The translations under genes were made by a program, and so were the position numbers. This document shows, in pieces, positions 1-5,800 of a stretch of 10,374 nucleotides of DNA. Within the stretch, counting starts at the first letter, position 1, and every line of letters begins with the position of its first letter. Source of the stretch: JBOHCT01 sp050699055 (GTDB lineage Bacteria > Actinomycetota > Actinomycetes > Streptosporangiales > JBOHCT01); NCBI GenBank assembly GCA_050699055.1, contig JBOHCT010000158.1, positions 1 through 10,374 on the forward strand. Direction: 5' to 3'. The notes under the pieces were generated by a model. The model had not been told where the DNA came from, ran no database searches, and saw only the letters and a list, made by a program, of their open reading frames with translations.

Positions 1-2
1 CT

Positions 3-38
3 GCTGTGCTCGCCGAACCCGCACAGCCGCGCCGCTGA
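3..38 (+). CDS. Possible C-terminal end of an upstream gene (partial)
   Basis: The third forward frame is open from the window edge and ends in TGA at 36-38, giving the tail AVLAEPAQPRR. Eleven codons cannot be assigned to any family. The reason to suspect a real gene end is position: the stop falls 10 bases before a strong hairpin that also sits just behind the convergent gene on the minus strand, as expected for two genes sharing a bidirectional terminator. Other frames are also open here, so this is only a suggestion. Confidence 0.25.
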   Translation, partial: AVLAEPAQPRR

Positions 39-48
39 GGGTGACCCA

Positions 49-84
49 CGCCCGCTTCCCGTCGGCCCCGACGGGAAGCGGGCG
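49..84. terminator. Perfect inverted repeat, likely (bidirectional) terminator
   Basis: The arm CGCCCGCTTCCCGTCGG at 49-65 is matched perfectly by its reverse complement at 68-84, a 17-bp GC-rich stem with a 2-base nominal loop. It lies 7 bases beyond the stop codon of the minus-strand phospholipase D-like gene. There is no T-tract on either side, which is common for actinobacterial terminators. Its symmetry means it could also end transcription coming from the left on the plus strand. Confidence 0.75.
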
Positions 85-91
85 GTCGCGG

Positions 92-1381
92 TCAGCACTG
101 GGTGGCGGTGCAGACGGTGCCGTGGTCGTAGGCGTCGTGGAAGTGGGCGTAGAACGCGTCGAAGAACGCCCTGCTGTTGTTCTGCAACTTCACCAGGAGC
201 TCGTCGTTGCGGCGCAGCGCGCTGTAGGTGAGGTTGTGCGACCCGGTGAAGATCGTGTACCGGCTGTGCGTGACCTTGGCGTAGCGGCCGTGGAACAGGA
301 TGAGCTTGTCGTGCACCGGCGCCTGCCGTACCGAGACGCCGTGGTTGACCAGCTTGCGCAGCGCACCGTCGGTGACCTGATGCGCGACTACCTTGACGCT
401 GCATCCCTTGCTGTGTAGCGAGACGAGCTTGTCCACCACGGCCGAACGCGAGTCGTGGATCATGGCTTCCATCACGTGCAGGTGGCAGTCGTTTCCGGGG
501 TGGATGTAGTTGAGCCGGTGGACGACGAGGTCGGTGTTCTGCTCGGGTGAGGCGTAGACGGTGATGTCGGACGCGCTGGAGCCGAAGTACCCCCGGTGCT
601 TGGAGGCAACGTAGAAGTCGTTGCCCGCGTAGCTGTTCTCCCGCCACATCGGCGTCCAGATCTTGTCGCCGAACTTGCGGTACAGCGTGGCGTCGCCGTA
701 CACGGTGACCGCGTTGTTGAACTGCTCGGCTCCGGAGGCGTACGTCTCGTTCGGCGAGCCGAACCACACCACGTGTGACCTGAGGTCGCCGTGGAGGTCC
801 ATGGTCTTGCTGAAAAGCATGTACTTGGAGTGCATGATGCCGCTGTCATCGGTGGAGACGCACGCCCACCCCTTGGACCCGTCGCTCCCGTGGTCGCACC
901 AGTGGTGGTTCTTCCCCAGCAGCTCGTGCAGGTCGCGGGGGGTCGAGTCCTTGGCGTCCCGCTGCGATCCCGTGTGCACCACCTTGATGGTTACGCCGCG
1001 GTTGTCCGCGGCCTTGATCGCGCGGAACACGATGTTCGCGGTGATGTGGTGGATGCCCATCCGGATGCGCTGGCCGGACGGCGTGCAGTCGATGAGCCGG
1101 ATCAGCTCTCTCAGCTGCGCCGTGTCTTTGCCGTCGTGGGTGCGCGGGTTGTTGAACGTGGCCTGCAGCCCCACGTCGCCCTTGGTCGTGGTGACCGACT
1201 CCGGCGACTTCGTGCTGCAGTCCGGCGACACGACCGCGTCCGGCGACACGGCCGTGCCCGCGCGTGCGGGGCTGCCGCCGACGAGCCCGACGGTGACGAG
1301 CACGCATGCCAGCGCGGCGGCGAATACGGCGGCGAGGGTGCGGGCTCCGTGCCTGCCGCCTCTGTGGGTATCCGCTTCCAT
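92..1381 (-). CDS. Secreted phospholipase D-like protein (degenerate HKD motifs)
   Basis: A 429-residue protein with two phospholipase D-superfamily half-sites. These enzymes cleave phosphodiester bonds in phospholipids or nucleic acids; the substrate here cannot be told. The start at 1381 is chosen because AGGAGG (minus strand, 1396-1391) lies 9 bases upstream; an ATG at 1387 has only 3 bases of spacing. The N-terminus is a signal peptide: basic residues, a hydrophobic stretch at about 15-35, and a cleavage site after SPARA (about residue 41). Half-site 1 has HSKYMLF (His184, Lys186) followed by FGSPNET. Half-site 2 has HDKLILF (His357, Lys359) followed by TGSHN and a downstream NDE. The His, Lys, Gly-Ser and Asn are kept, but the Asp five residues after each Lys in the classical HxKxxxxD motif is Ser in site 1 and His in site 2. 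The mature part has eight cysteines, compatible with disulfides outside the cell. The gene stands alone, divergent from the DUF4229 gene, and is not obviously linked to the respiratory genes. Confidence 0.87.
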   Translation of the reverse strand: MEADTHRGGRHGARTLAAVFAAALACVLVTVGLVGGSPARAGTAVSPDAVVSPDCSTKSPESVTTTKGDVGLQATFNNPRTHDGKDTAQLRELIRLIDCTPSGQRIRMGIHHITANIVFRAIKAADNRGVTIKVVHTGSQRDAKDSTPRDLHELLGKNHHWCDHGSDGSKGWACVSTDDSGIMHSKYMLFSKTMDLHGDLRSHVVWFGSPNETYASGAEQFNNAVTVYGDATLYRKFGDKIWTPMWRENSYAGNDFYVASKHRGYFGSSASDITVYASPEQNTDLVVHRLNYIHPGNDCHLHVMEAMIHDSRSAVVDKLVSLHSKGCSVKVVAHQVTDGALRKLVNHGVSVRQAPVHDKLILFHGRYAKVTHSRYTIFTGSHNLTYSALRRNDELLVKLQNNSRAFFDAFYAHFHDAYDHGTVCTATQC

Positions 1382-1625
1382 GGTCATTGGCCTCCTGCCG
1401 GCGGGGATGACTGACTGGACGAGTCCGGGAGGTCCCCGTACTGAGACGATTAACCTACTTGGGACTAGACCGTAGATCACCACCCCGCGCCGGCACGGCG
1501 GTTTGCGACCAACCGGGTCAGCTCGCCGACGCGGTCGCTCGAGGCACAGAGCCACTATCTGGAGCCGTGTCGCCCTGGGGGCCACGTGGGCGGAAGCGTG
1601 CCGAGCGAATGTAGGCTGCGAAGAC

Positions 1626-1931
1626 GTGGGAGCGGTACTGCGTTACACCGCCGCGCGGGCAGCGCTGTTCGTCGCGGCTGGCGCCGTGCTGTACGCCCTC
1701 GGTGCGCGTGGCATTCTGCTCCTGCTGCTCGCTCTTGTGGTGAGCGCGCTGGTGAGCTACCCCCTCCTGTCTCGGCGGCGCGACGACATGTCGCGGGCGA
1801 TCAGCCGACGGGTCGGCCGATTCAAGGAACGCGTCGACGCGGGCGCCGCGGCCGAGGACGCCGCCGCCGATCGGATCACCGCGGAGGAGAAGGCCCGCGG
1901 CGAGCGGGCCCCCCGAACACGCGCGCGGTGA
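1626..1931 (+). CDS. Small DUF4229-type membrane protein
   Basis: With the GTG start at 1626 this is a 101-residue protein beginning VGAVLRYTAARAALF. It has two closely spaced hydrophobic segments (about residues 10-24 and 27-43), a short RRRDD turn, and a charged, Ala/Arg-rich cytoplasmic tail ending in GERAPRTRAR. This plan, and the location next to menaquinone and nuo genes, match the actinobacterial DUF4229 family, whose function is unknown. The frame stays open upstream to 1503, but the extra residues are Arg-rich and look like non-coding translation. GTG 1626 is the best start immediately before the conserved part, although its ribosome site is weak. The assignment rests on recalled family appearance, not a search. 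Confidence 0.72.
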   Translation: MGAVLRYTAARAALFVAAGAVLYALGARGILLLLLALVVSALVSYPLLSRRRDDMSRAISRRVGRFKERVDAGAAAEDAAADRITAEEKARGERAPRTRAR

Positions 1932-1992
1932 GTGACCCAAGGGCAGGAGACGTTCATCGGGGGAGGGCACCGCGGCGGAACGTGGGGAGATC

Positions 1993-2017
1993 GCCGGGAA
2001 CATCAGACCATCCCGGC
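1993..2017. terminator. Candidate terminator hairpin between convergent genes
   Basis: GCCGGGA at 1993-1999 pairs with TCCCGGC at 2011-2017 across an 11-base loop. It sits in the 131-base gap between the DUF4229 gene (plus, ends 1931) and the convergent hypothetical gene (minus, ends 2063). There is no T-tract. The short stem makes this moderate evidence only. Confidence 0.4.
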
Positions 2018-2062
2018 TTCGTGACCCGTACCCGGCCGGACCCGGTGAGCACCCACGCGACA

Positions 2063-2335
2063 CTAGGTGCCGAGCCTGGTGCGTATCTCGGAGACGTACT
2101 CGGGGAAGTACCTCGAGATCACGTCGAGGTCGAACTCCCGCAGGATGGCGGTGGCGGGCTCTCGCTCGAGGAGAAACCCGAACGACTCACGGACCAGGCG
2201 CTCCTCGTCCGGGTCGCCGAGTTCCTCCCGCAGCCGGTCGGGTACGCGGACCTGGTACCGCGTCGCGCGTCCGTCCTCGTCGACGGTCACGGTGTAGCGA
2301 TGGTCGCCTCGAGCGCTGACGTCGATCGTGGCCAT
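2063..2335 (-). CDS. Conserved hypothetical protein, 90 residues
   Basis: I do not recognise a named family. The protein starts MATIDVSARGDHRYTVTVDED, a beta-hairpin-like stretch. A charged helical part follows (LREELGDPDEERLVRESFGFL), then LEREPATAILREFDLDVISRY, a pattern I have seen in actinobacterial hypothetical proteins. There is no signal peptide, membrane segment, cysteine pair or catalytic motif, so it is probably a small cytoplasmic protein. ATG 2335 is preferred over the in-frame ATG at 2407, whose extension (RKVTRRVRPARYKRG) looks non-coding. A purine-rich GAGG lies very close upstream. The gene is divergent from menG, with its start about 100 bases from the menG leader repeats, so the two may share a control region. 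The N-terminus superficially resembles HicB antitoxins, but no HicA partner is present. Confidence 0.65.
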   Translation of the reverse strand: MATIDVSARGDHRYTVTVDEDGRATRYQVRVPDRLREELGDPDEERLVRESFGFLLEREPATAILREFDLDVISRYFPEYVSEIRTRLGT

Positions 2336-2432
2336 GCCTCGTTTGTACCTCGCGGGCCGCACTCGGCGTGTGACCTTCCGCGCGGGGGACCCGCTCGGTG
2401 TTGGCACGGGCCGGTCGTGGAACGCTTGGCTG

Positions 2433-2477
2433 ATGAGCGACAGGAAGGCGGAGCCGGAGCTGGAGCCGGTGGCATGA
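2433..2477 (+). CDS. Upstream mini-ORF 1 of menG (MSDRKAEPELEPVA)
   Basis: Fourteen codons from ATG 2433 to TGA 2475-2477. Its stop overlaps the start of the second mini-ORF as ATGA at 2474-2477. The peptide is acidic and unlikely to fold; a role as a coupled leader is inference. A still earlier short frame, GTG 2398 to TGA 2433 (VLARAGRGTLG), meets this ATG as TGATG and might extend the chain. Translation is unproven, and the ORF could simply be a by-product of the repeat. Confidence 0.3.
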   Translation: MSDRKAEPELEPVA

Positions 2478-2514
2478 GCGACAGGAAGGCGGAGCCGGAG
2501 CTGGAGCCGGTGGC
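2433..2514 (+). repeat. 41-bp tandem duplication in the menG leader
   Basis: Two identical 41-base units (2433-2473 and 2474-2514) are followed by the first six bases of a third (ATGAGC, 2515-2520), which are the first codons of menG. Each unit begins with ATGAGCGACAGG and ends with GGAGCCGGTGGC. Every unit therefore carries a start codon and supplies a GGAG ribosome-binding element 8 bases ahead of the next ATG. The period is not a multiple of three, so successive ATGs are in different frames and each mini-frame ends at the next ATG. Confidence 0.95.
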
Positions 2515-2518
2515 ATGA
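2474..2518 (+). CDS. Upstream mini-ORF 2 of menG (MSDRKAEPELEPVA)
   Basis: An exact copy of the first mini-ORF, with the same 14 codons. GGAG lies 8 bases before its ATG, supplied by the end of repeat unit 1. Its TGA (2516-2518) overlaps the menG start as ATGA at 2515-2518, the arrangement known to allow termination-reinitiation coupling. That a ribosome passes along both units into menG is inferred from geometry only. Confidence 0.35.
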   Translation: MSDRKAEPELEPVA

Positions 2519-3219
2519 GCCGCGCGACGTTGGAGAAGCGGCCGCGAGAGGTCGCGGCGATGTTCGACCGGGTGGCCACCCGGTACGACGTCACGAACGA
2601 CGTCCTCTCGCTCGGCCAGGACCGGCTGTGGCGCCGGGCCGTCGGACGCGCCGTCGCCCCTCGGGCGGGCGACAGGATCCTCGATGTCGCCGCCGGCACC
2701 GGGACCTCGACGACGGCGCTCGCGCGTCCGAGCGTTACCTGCGTCGCGTGTGACTTCTCCCTCGGCATGCTGCGTGTGGGCGCTCGGCGGCGGGGACGGG
2801 GCGGGCGACGCGGGTTCGTGGCCGGCGACGCCATGCGCCTGCCGTTCCGCGCCGGGGCTTTCGACGCCGTGACGATCTCCTTCGGCCTGCGCAACGTCGC
2901 GGACGTCTCGCGGGCCCTCGCCGAGATGCGGAGGGTCGTACGTCCCGGCGGGCGCCTCGTCGTCTGCGAGTTCAGCAGGCCGTCCAGGTGGCTCTTCCGC
3001 ACGGTCTACGACGTGTACCTCACCCATGGCCTCCCGCGGGTCGCTCGGCTCGTGGCGAGTGATCCCGACGCGTACCGGTACCTCACCGACTCGATCCAGG
3101 CGTGGCCCGATCAGGGGGGTCTCGCGGCGCTCATGCACGCCGCCGGGTGGGAGCGGGTGAGTTGGCGCGACCTGTCGGGCGGGGTCGTCGCGCTGCACGT
3201 GGCCCACCGACCGCTGTAG
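2515..3219 (+). CDS. menG: Demethylmenaquinone methyltransferase
   Basis: This 234-residue protein is a class I SAM-dependent methyltransferase of the UbiE/MenG family. It transfers the methyl group to the naphthoquinone ring in the last step of menaquinone synthesis. The family signature is at residues 16-40 (FDRVATRYDVTND, then LSLGQDRLWRR). SAM-binding motif I is LDVAAGTGT at 56-64. GDAMRLPF at 104-111, SFGLRNV at 122-128 and VVRPGGRLVVCEFS at 141-154 complete the fold. Length is normal. The start at 2515 fits the family start and has GGAG 8 bases upstream. It overlaps the stop of a repeat-encoded mini-ORF. It is followed after about 100 bases by the quinone-tail reductase and then the nuo genes, so quinone and quinone-using enzyme are encoded together. 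Organisms making ubiquinone use the same family for that ring, but actinobacteria use menaquinone. Confidence 0.93.
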   Translation: MSRATLEKRPREVAAMFDRVATRYDVTNDVLSLGQDRLWRRAVGRAVAPRAGDRILDVAAGTGTSTTALARPSVTCVACDFSLGMLRVGARRRGRGGRRGFVAGDAMRLPFRAGAFDAVTISFGLRNVADVSRALAEMRRVVRPGGRLVVCEFSRPSRWLFRTVYDVYLTHGLPRVARLVASDPDAYRYLTDSIQAWPDQGGLAALMHAAGWERVSWRDLSGGVVALHVAHRPL

Positions 3220-3261
3220 ATACGGCGCGGCGAGACGCTGGCGCATCGCCCCGCCGAAGGT

Positions 3262-3270
3262 CCTAGACTG
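3262..3270 (+). promoter_or_regulatory. Possible -10 region (CCTAGACTG) ahead of the reductase gene
   Basis: TAGACT at 3264-3269 resembles actinobacterial housekeeping -10 hexamers. The identical 9-mer CCTAGACTG recurs at 4669-4677 ahead of nuoA. I see no convincing -35 at the usual spacing. Initiation a few bases downstream would leave only about 11 bases before the GTG at 3287, which favours the later start at 3323 for the reductase. Confidence 0.35.
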
Positions 3271-3286
3271 CCCTGTAGAGACGTTC

Positions 3287-3300
3287 GTGAAGACATTCAC
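3287..3300. promoter_or_regulatory. Short inverted repeat, operator-like
   Basis: GTGAA-GACA-TTCAC is a perfect 5-bp dyad with a 4-base centre. It lies just downstream of the possible -10 element and upstream of the preferred start at 3323, where a repressor site or small leader hairpin could sit. It is short enough to occur by chance, and if translation starts at 3287 it is simply coding. Confidence 0.2.
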
Positions 3301-3322
3301 AAGCGGACGAGGACGATCGTAC

Positions 3323-4636
3323 GTGCCAGGCGACAGCGAGGCGGCGACGCGGGGCCCCGCACCGGGGCCCGGCGGCCGCGAGCCGGGAGGCGAGGCCGAC
3401 GTCATCGTCGTGGGCGCCGGACCCGCCGGCTCGACGACCGCGTACTACCTCGCCCGGTGCGGACTCGATGTCCTCCTGCTGGAGAAGACTTCGTTTCCGC
3501 GGGAGAAGGTCTGCGGCGACGGCCTGACCCCCCGTGGGGTGCGGTGCCTGACCCGCATGGGCGTACGCACGGATCCGTCCGACGGCTGGATCCGCAACAA
3601 GGGCTTGCGGATCTTCGGCGGCGGCATGCGGCTGCACATGCCCTGGCCGGACCTCGCGACCTACCCCGACTACGGGGTCGTACGCCCGCGCCTGGACTTC
3701 GACGAGATCCTCGCGGGCTACGCCCAGCGGGCAGGCGCACGCCTGCACGAACGCACGCCCGTGACCGGTCCCGTGCTCGACGAGCGCACCGGCCGCATCG
3801 CCGGCGTGGCGGCGCGTGCCCCCGAAGGCGGGGAGGCCGTCTTCCGCGCGCCCCTCGTCGTGGCGGCGGACGGCAACTCCACCCGCCTGTCTGTCGCGAT
3901 GGGCCTGCGCAAGCGCGACGACCGGCCGATGGGGGTGGCGGTTCGCCGTTACTACCGCAGTCCGCGCCACGACGACGAGTGGCTGGAGTCCTGGCTCGAA
4001 CTGTGGGACGGCGACCGGCTGCTGCCCGGATACGGCTGGGTGTTCGGGGTCGGCGACGGGACGAGCAACGTCGGCCTCGGCGTCCTCAACGCCTCCCCGG
4101 CGTTCGGCAACGTCGACTACCGTGAGCTGCTCACCCGATGGCTCGCCGGCATGCCCGAGCAGTCGGGTCTCATCGAGGAGAACGCCACCGGCCGGGCGCG
4201 GGGAGCCGCGCTGCCCATGGGTTTCAACCGCACCCCCCAGTACACCCGCGGGTTGCTGCTGGTCGGCGACGCCGGCGGCATGATCAACCCGTTCAACGGC
4301 GAGGGCATCGCGTACGCCATGGAGTCCGGCGAGCTCGCCGCCGACATGATCGTCCAGGCGCTCTCTCGGCCGACCTCGGCGGCCCGCGAGCGTGTGCTCT
4401 CCGCCTACCCGAAGCATTTGAAGGAGGCGTACGGCGGCTACTACACGATGGGCCGCGTCTTCGTCGACATCATCGGCCATCCGCAGATGATGAGGCTCGC
4501 GACCCGGCACGGGCTGCCGCACCCGACCCTGATGCGGTTCACGCTGAAGCTGCTCGCCAACCTGACGGACCCGCGCGGCGGCGACGCGATGGACCGTGTG
4601 ATCAACGCCATCACCAAGATCGTCCCAGCGGCATGA
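3323..4636 (+). CDS. Geranylgeranyl reductase family FAD-dependent oxidoreductase (menaquinone tail reductase)
   Basis: A 437-residue flavoprotein of the geranylgeranyl reductase family, which saturates isoprenoid double bonds. The mycobacterial relative MenJ hydrogenates one isoprene unit of menaquinone; that role here is inferred from its place between menG and nuo. The FAD-binding Rossmann motif is DVIVVGAGPAGS (GAGPAGS at about residues 31-37), with the ribose-binding Glu at about 54 (LLLEK). KVCGDGLTPR at about 62-71 is typical of this family. The second FAD motif, LLVGDAGGMINPFNGEGI, is at about 313-330. No membrane span is clear, so a peripheral membrane enzyme is likely. GTG 3323 is preferred, with GAGGA 9 bases upstream and a family-like leader length. 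An in-frame GTG at 3287 would add 12 residues but overlaps the operator-like repeat and may lie too close to the putative promoter. Confidence 0.88.
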   Translation: MPGDSEAATRGPAPGPGGREPGGEADVIVVGAGPAGSTTAYYLARCGLDVLLLEKTSFPREKVCGDGLTPRGVRCLTRMGVRTDPSDGWIRNKGLRIFGGGMRLHMPWPDLATYPDYGVVRPRLDFDEILAGYAQRAGARLHERTPVTGPVLDERTGRIAGVAARAPEGGEAVFRAPLVVAADGNSTRLSVAMGLRKRDDRPMGVAVRRYYRSPRHDDEWLESWLELWDGDRLLPGYGWVFGVGDGTSNVGLGVLNASPAFGNVDYRELLTRWLAGMPEQSGLIEENATGRARGAALPMGFNRTPQYTRGLLLVGDAGGMINPFNGEGIAYAMESGELAADMIVQALSRPTSAARERVLSAYPKHLKEAYGGYYTMGRVFVDIIGHPQMMRLATRHGLPHPTLMRFTLKLLANLTDPRGGDAMDRVINAITKIVPAA

Positions 4637-4656
4637 GGAACCCGAGGCGAGTCACA

Positions 4657-4770
4657 ATGTCCGTCCTACCTAGACTGGGGTCCCCGACTAGGCGACACGG
4701 AGGCGGAGCTGGCGCCGGCCAGATCAGGCGTCGGGCGACCGACATCGAGAGGGGGCGAGGCGAGGGATGA
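4657..4770 (+). CDS. Possible 37-residue leader ORF coupled to nuoA
   Basis: ATG 4657 has GAGG 9 bases upstream and opens a frame of 37 codons (MSVLPRLGSPTRR at the start, DIERGRGEG at the end). Its TGA at 4768-4770 overlaps the nuoA ATG as ATGA. The composition is Arg/Gly-rich and resembles no known family. It would be translated only from messages reaching in from the reductase gene, because the putative nuoA -10 element lies inside it. Open frames are common in GC-rich DNA, so it may be chance; the same ATGA geometry at menG and nuoC is the reason to list it. Confidence 0.25.
   Translation: MSVLPRLGSPTRRHGGGAGAGQIRRRATDIERGRGEG
4669..4691 (+). promoter_or_regulatory. Possible nuo operon promoter element with inverted repeat
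   Basis: CCTAGACTG at 4669-4677 repeats exactly the element ahead of the upstream reductase gene, and its TAGACT could be a -10 hexamer. An imperfect dyad surrounds it: CTAG at 4670-4673, GGGG at 4677-4680, CCCC at 4682-4685 and CTAG at 4688-4691. It could act as an operator or a hairpin at the 5' end of the nuo message, whose leader would be about 85 bases. There is no clear -35. Confidence 0.35.
4692..4718 (+). repeat. Degenerate copy of the menG-leader repeat
   Basis: This stretch of the nuoA leader aligns with 2437-2469 of the menG repeat. Both have GCGACA, then AGGCGGAG, then CTGG-GCCGG. A six-base CCGGAG is missing here and a few bases differ. It lacks the ATGAGC head. Similarity is by eye, and low-complexity GC-rich DNA makes chance matches easier. 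Confidence 0.4.
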
Positions 4771-5129
4771 CACAGCTTTATCTGCCCATTGTCATACTCG
4801 GGCTCATCGCGCTCGCTTTCGGGCTCTTCTCGCTGCTCGCCGGCTCGGTCGCCGGGCCGAAGCGCTACAACCGCGCCAGGATCGACTCGTACGAATGCGG
4901 CATCGAGCCGACACCGCAGCCCGTGGGCGGCGGGCGGTTTCCCGTGAAGTACTACCTGACGGCGATGCTCTTCATCGTCTTCGATATCGAGATCATCTTC
5001 TTGTACCCCTGGGCCGTCGCCTTCGACCAGATGGGGCTTTTCGGTCTCGTCGAGATGGTGTTGTTCATCGTCACAGTCCTCACCGCCTACGTCTACGTCT
5101 GGCGGAGGGGTGGGCTCGAGTGGGACTAG
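4767..5129 (+). CDS. nuoA: NADH-quinone oxidoreductase subunit A
   Basis: This 120-residue membrane subunit of complex I helps anchor the peripheral arm near the quinone chamber. Three membrane helices are evident at about residues 7-29, 62-86 and 92-112. Family signatures are YECGIEP (42-48, on the loop after helix 1) and FDIEIIFLYPWAV (72-84), with acidic residues inside helix 2. Length is normal. The start at 4767 follows a purine-rich GAGG 6 bases upstream. It is the first gene of the nuo operon, and its leader carries the possible promoter, a degenerate repeat and an overlapping short ORF. Confidence 0.95.
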   Translation: MTQLYLPIVILGLIALAFGLFSLLAGSVAGPKRYNRARIDSYECGIEPTPQPVGGGRFPVKYYLTAMLFIVFDIEIIFLYPWAVAFDQMGLFGLVEMVLFIVTVLTAYVYVWRRGGLEWD

Positions 5130-5182
5130 GTCGTGTCCCGTAGATATACCCCGCACGTGTCCGACATGAAGAGACGAGAGAT

Positions 5183-5737
5183 ATGGGTGTCGAAGAACAG
5201 CTGCCGAGTGGCTTCCTGCTGACCACGGTGGAGAAGGCCGTCGGTTGGGTCCGCAAGAGCTCGGTGTGGCCGGCGACGTTCGGCCTCGCCTGCTGCGCGA
5301 TCGAGATGATGGCCGCGGGCGCCGGACGCTACGACATGGCGCGGTTCGGCATGGAACGGTTCTCGGCGACCCCGCGGCAGGCCGACCTCATGATCGTCGC
5401 CGGCCGGGTGAGTCAGAAGATGGCGCCGGTGCTGCGTCAGGTCTACGACCAGATGCCCGGGCCCAAGTGGGTGATCTCGATGGGTGTGTGCGCGTCGAGC
5501 GGGGGGATGTTCAACAACTACGCGATCGTGCAGGGGGTCGACCACGTCGTACCCGTCGACATCTACCTGCCTGGCTGTCCGCCGCGCCCGGAGATGCTGC
5601 TCGACGCGATCCTGAAGCTGCACGACAAGATCCAGAACGAGAAGCTCGGCCTGCACCGTCAGGCGGAGGTCGAGGAGCAGGAGCGCGAGCGCATGCGTGC
5701 CGTCGCGACCTCGCCGCTGCGCGGCCTGCCGTCGTGA
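5183..5737 (+). CDS. nuoB: NADH-quinone oxidoreductase subunit B
   Basis: This 184-residue subunit binds the terminal [4Fe-4S] cluster N2, which passes electrons to the quinone. All four ligand positions are present: the Cys37-Cys38 pair in FGLACCAIEMMA, Cys103 in GVCASSGG and Cys132 in PGCPPRPE. The C-terminal tail (EVEEQERERMR) is charged and helical. The gene starts 53 bases after nuoA, the only sizeable gap inside the nuo run, with a purine-rich GACGAGAG just upstream. Its stop (5735-5737) overlaps a GTG that opens a short ORF leading toward nuoC. Confidence 0.96.
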   Translation: MGVEEQLPSGFLLTTVEKAVGWVRKSSVWPATFGLACCAIEMMAAGAGRYDMARFGMERFSATPRQADLMIVAGRVSQKMAPVLRQVYDQMPGPKWVISMGVCASSGGMFNNYAIVQGVDHVVPVDIYLPGCPPRPEMLLDAILKLHDKIQNEKLGLHRQAEVEEQERERMRAVATSPLRGLPS

Positions 5738-5784
5738 GCGATACGGCCGCCATGAGCGAAGCGGAGCCAGAGCTGGCGAGATGA
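5734..5784 (+). CDS. Mini-ORF between nuoB and nuoC (VSDTAAMSEAEPELAR)
   Basis: GTG 5734 overlaps the nuoB stop as GTGA and opens 16 codons, with an internal in-frame ATG at 5752. The frame ends in TGA 5782-5784, which overlaps the next ATG as ATGA. The MSEAEPELAR part closely parallels the MSDRKAEPELEPVA mini-ORFs upstream of menG, and the DNA is related as well. The peptide has no recognisable fold. Coupled translation is inferred from the overlaps. Confidence 0.3.
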   Translation: MSDTAAMSEAEPELAR

Positions 5785-5800
5785 GCGACACGAAGGTGAG
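5752..5800 (+). repeat. Diverged copy of the menG-leader repeat
   Basis: ATGAGCGA, AGCGGAGCC-GAGCTGG and a second ATGAGCGACA-GAAGG occur in the same order as in the 41-bp units at 2433-2514, with a few substitutions and small gaps. It fills the nuoB-nuoC junction. By-eye alignment only. Confidence 0.5.

Noticed and set aside
663..1475. 270-codon plus-strand frame over the phospholipase D-like gene
   Set aside because: The minus strand carries signal peptide, two HxK sites and an AGGAGG site. The plus frame has none and runs into the divergent promoter region.
2063..2335. HicB-type antitoxin
   Set aside because: Only the first strand pair looks similar; there is no HicA toxin gene nearby and no DNA-binding domain is visible.
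2433..2520. CRISPR array
   Set aside because: The units are directly adjacent with no spacers, and there are no cas genes. It is a simple tandem duplication.
3229..3250. Terminator after menG (GGCGA ... TCGCC)
   Set aside because: Only a 5-bp stem with a long loop in GC-rich DNA; too weak to call.
2287..3405. 372-codon minus-strand frame across menG and its leader
   Set aside because: It is Pro/Arg/Gly-rich and without motifs. Its repeated PPAPAPAPPSCRS segment is just the 41-bp repeat read backwards.
3263..4522. 419-codon minus-strand open frame opposite the flavoprotein gene
   Set aside because: It is Arg/His/Ala/Val-rich with no family motif and lies antiparallel to a gene with clear FAD motifs. 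It is a typical high-GC shadow frame.
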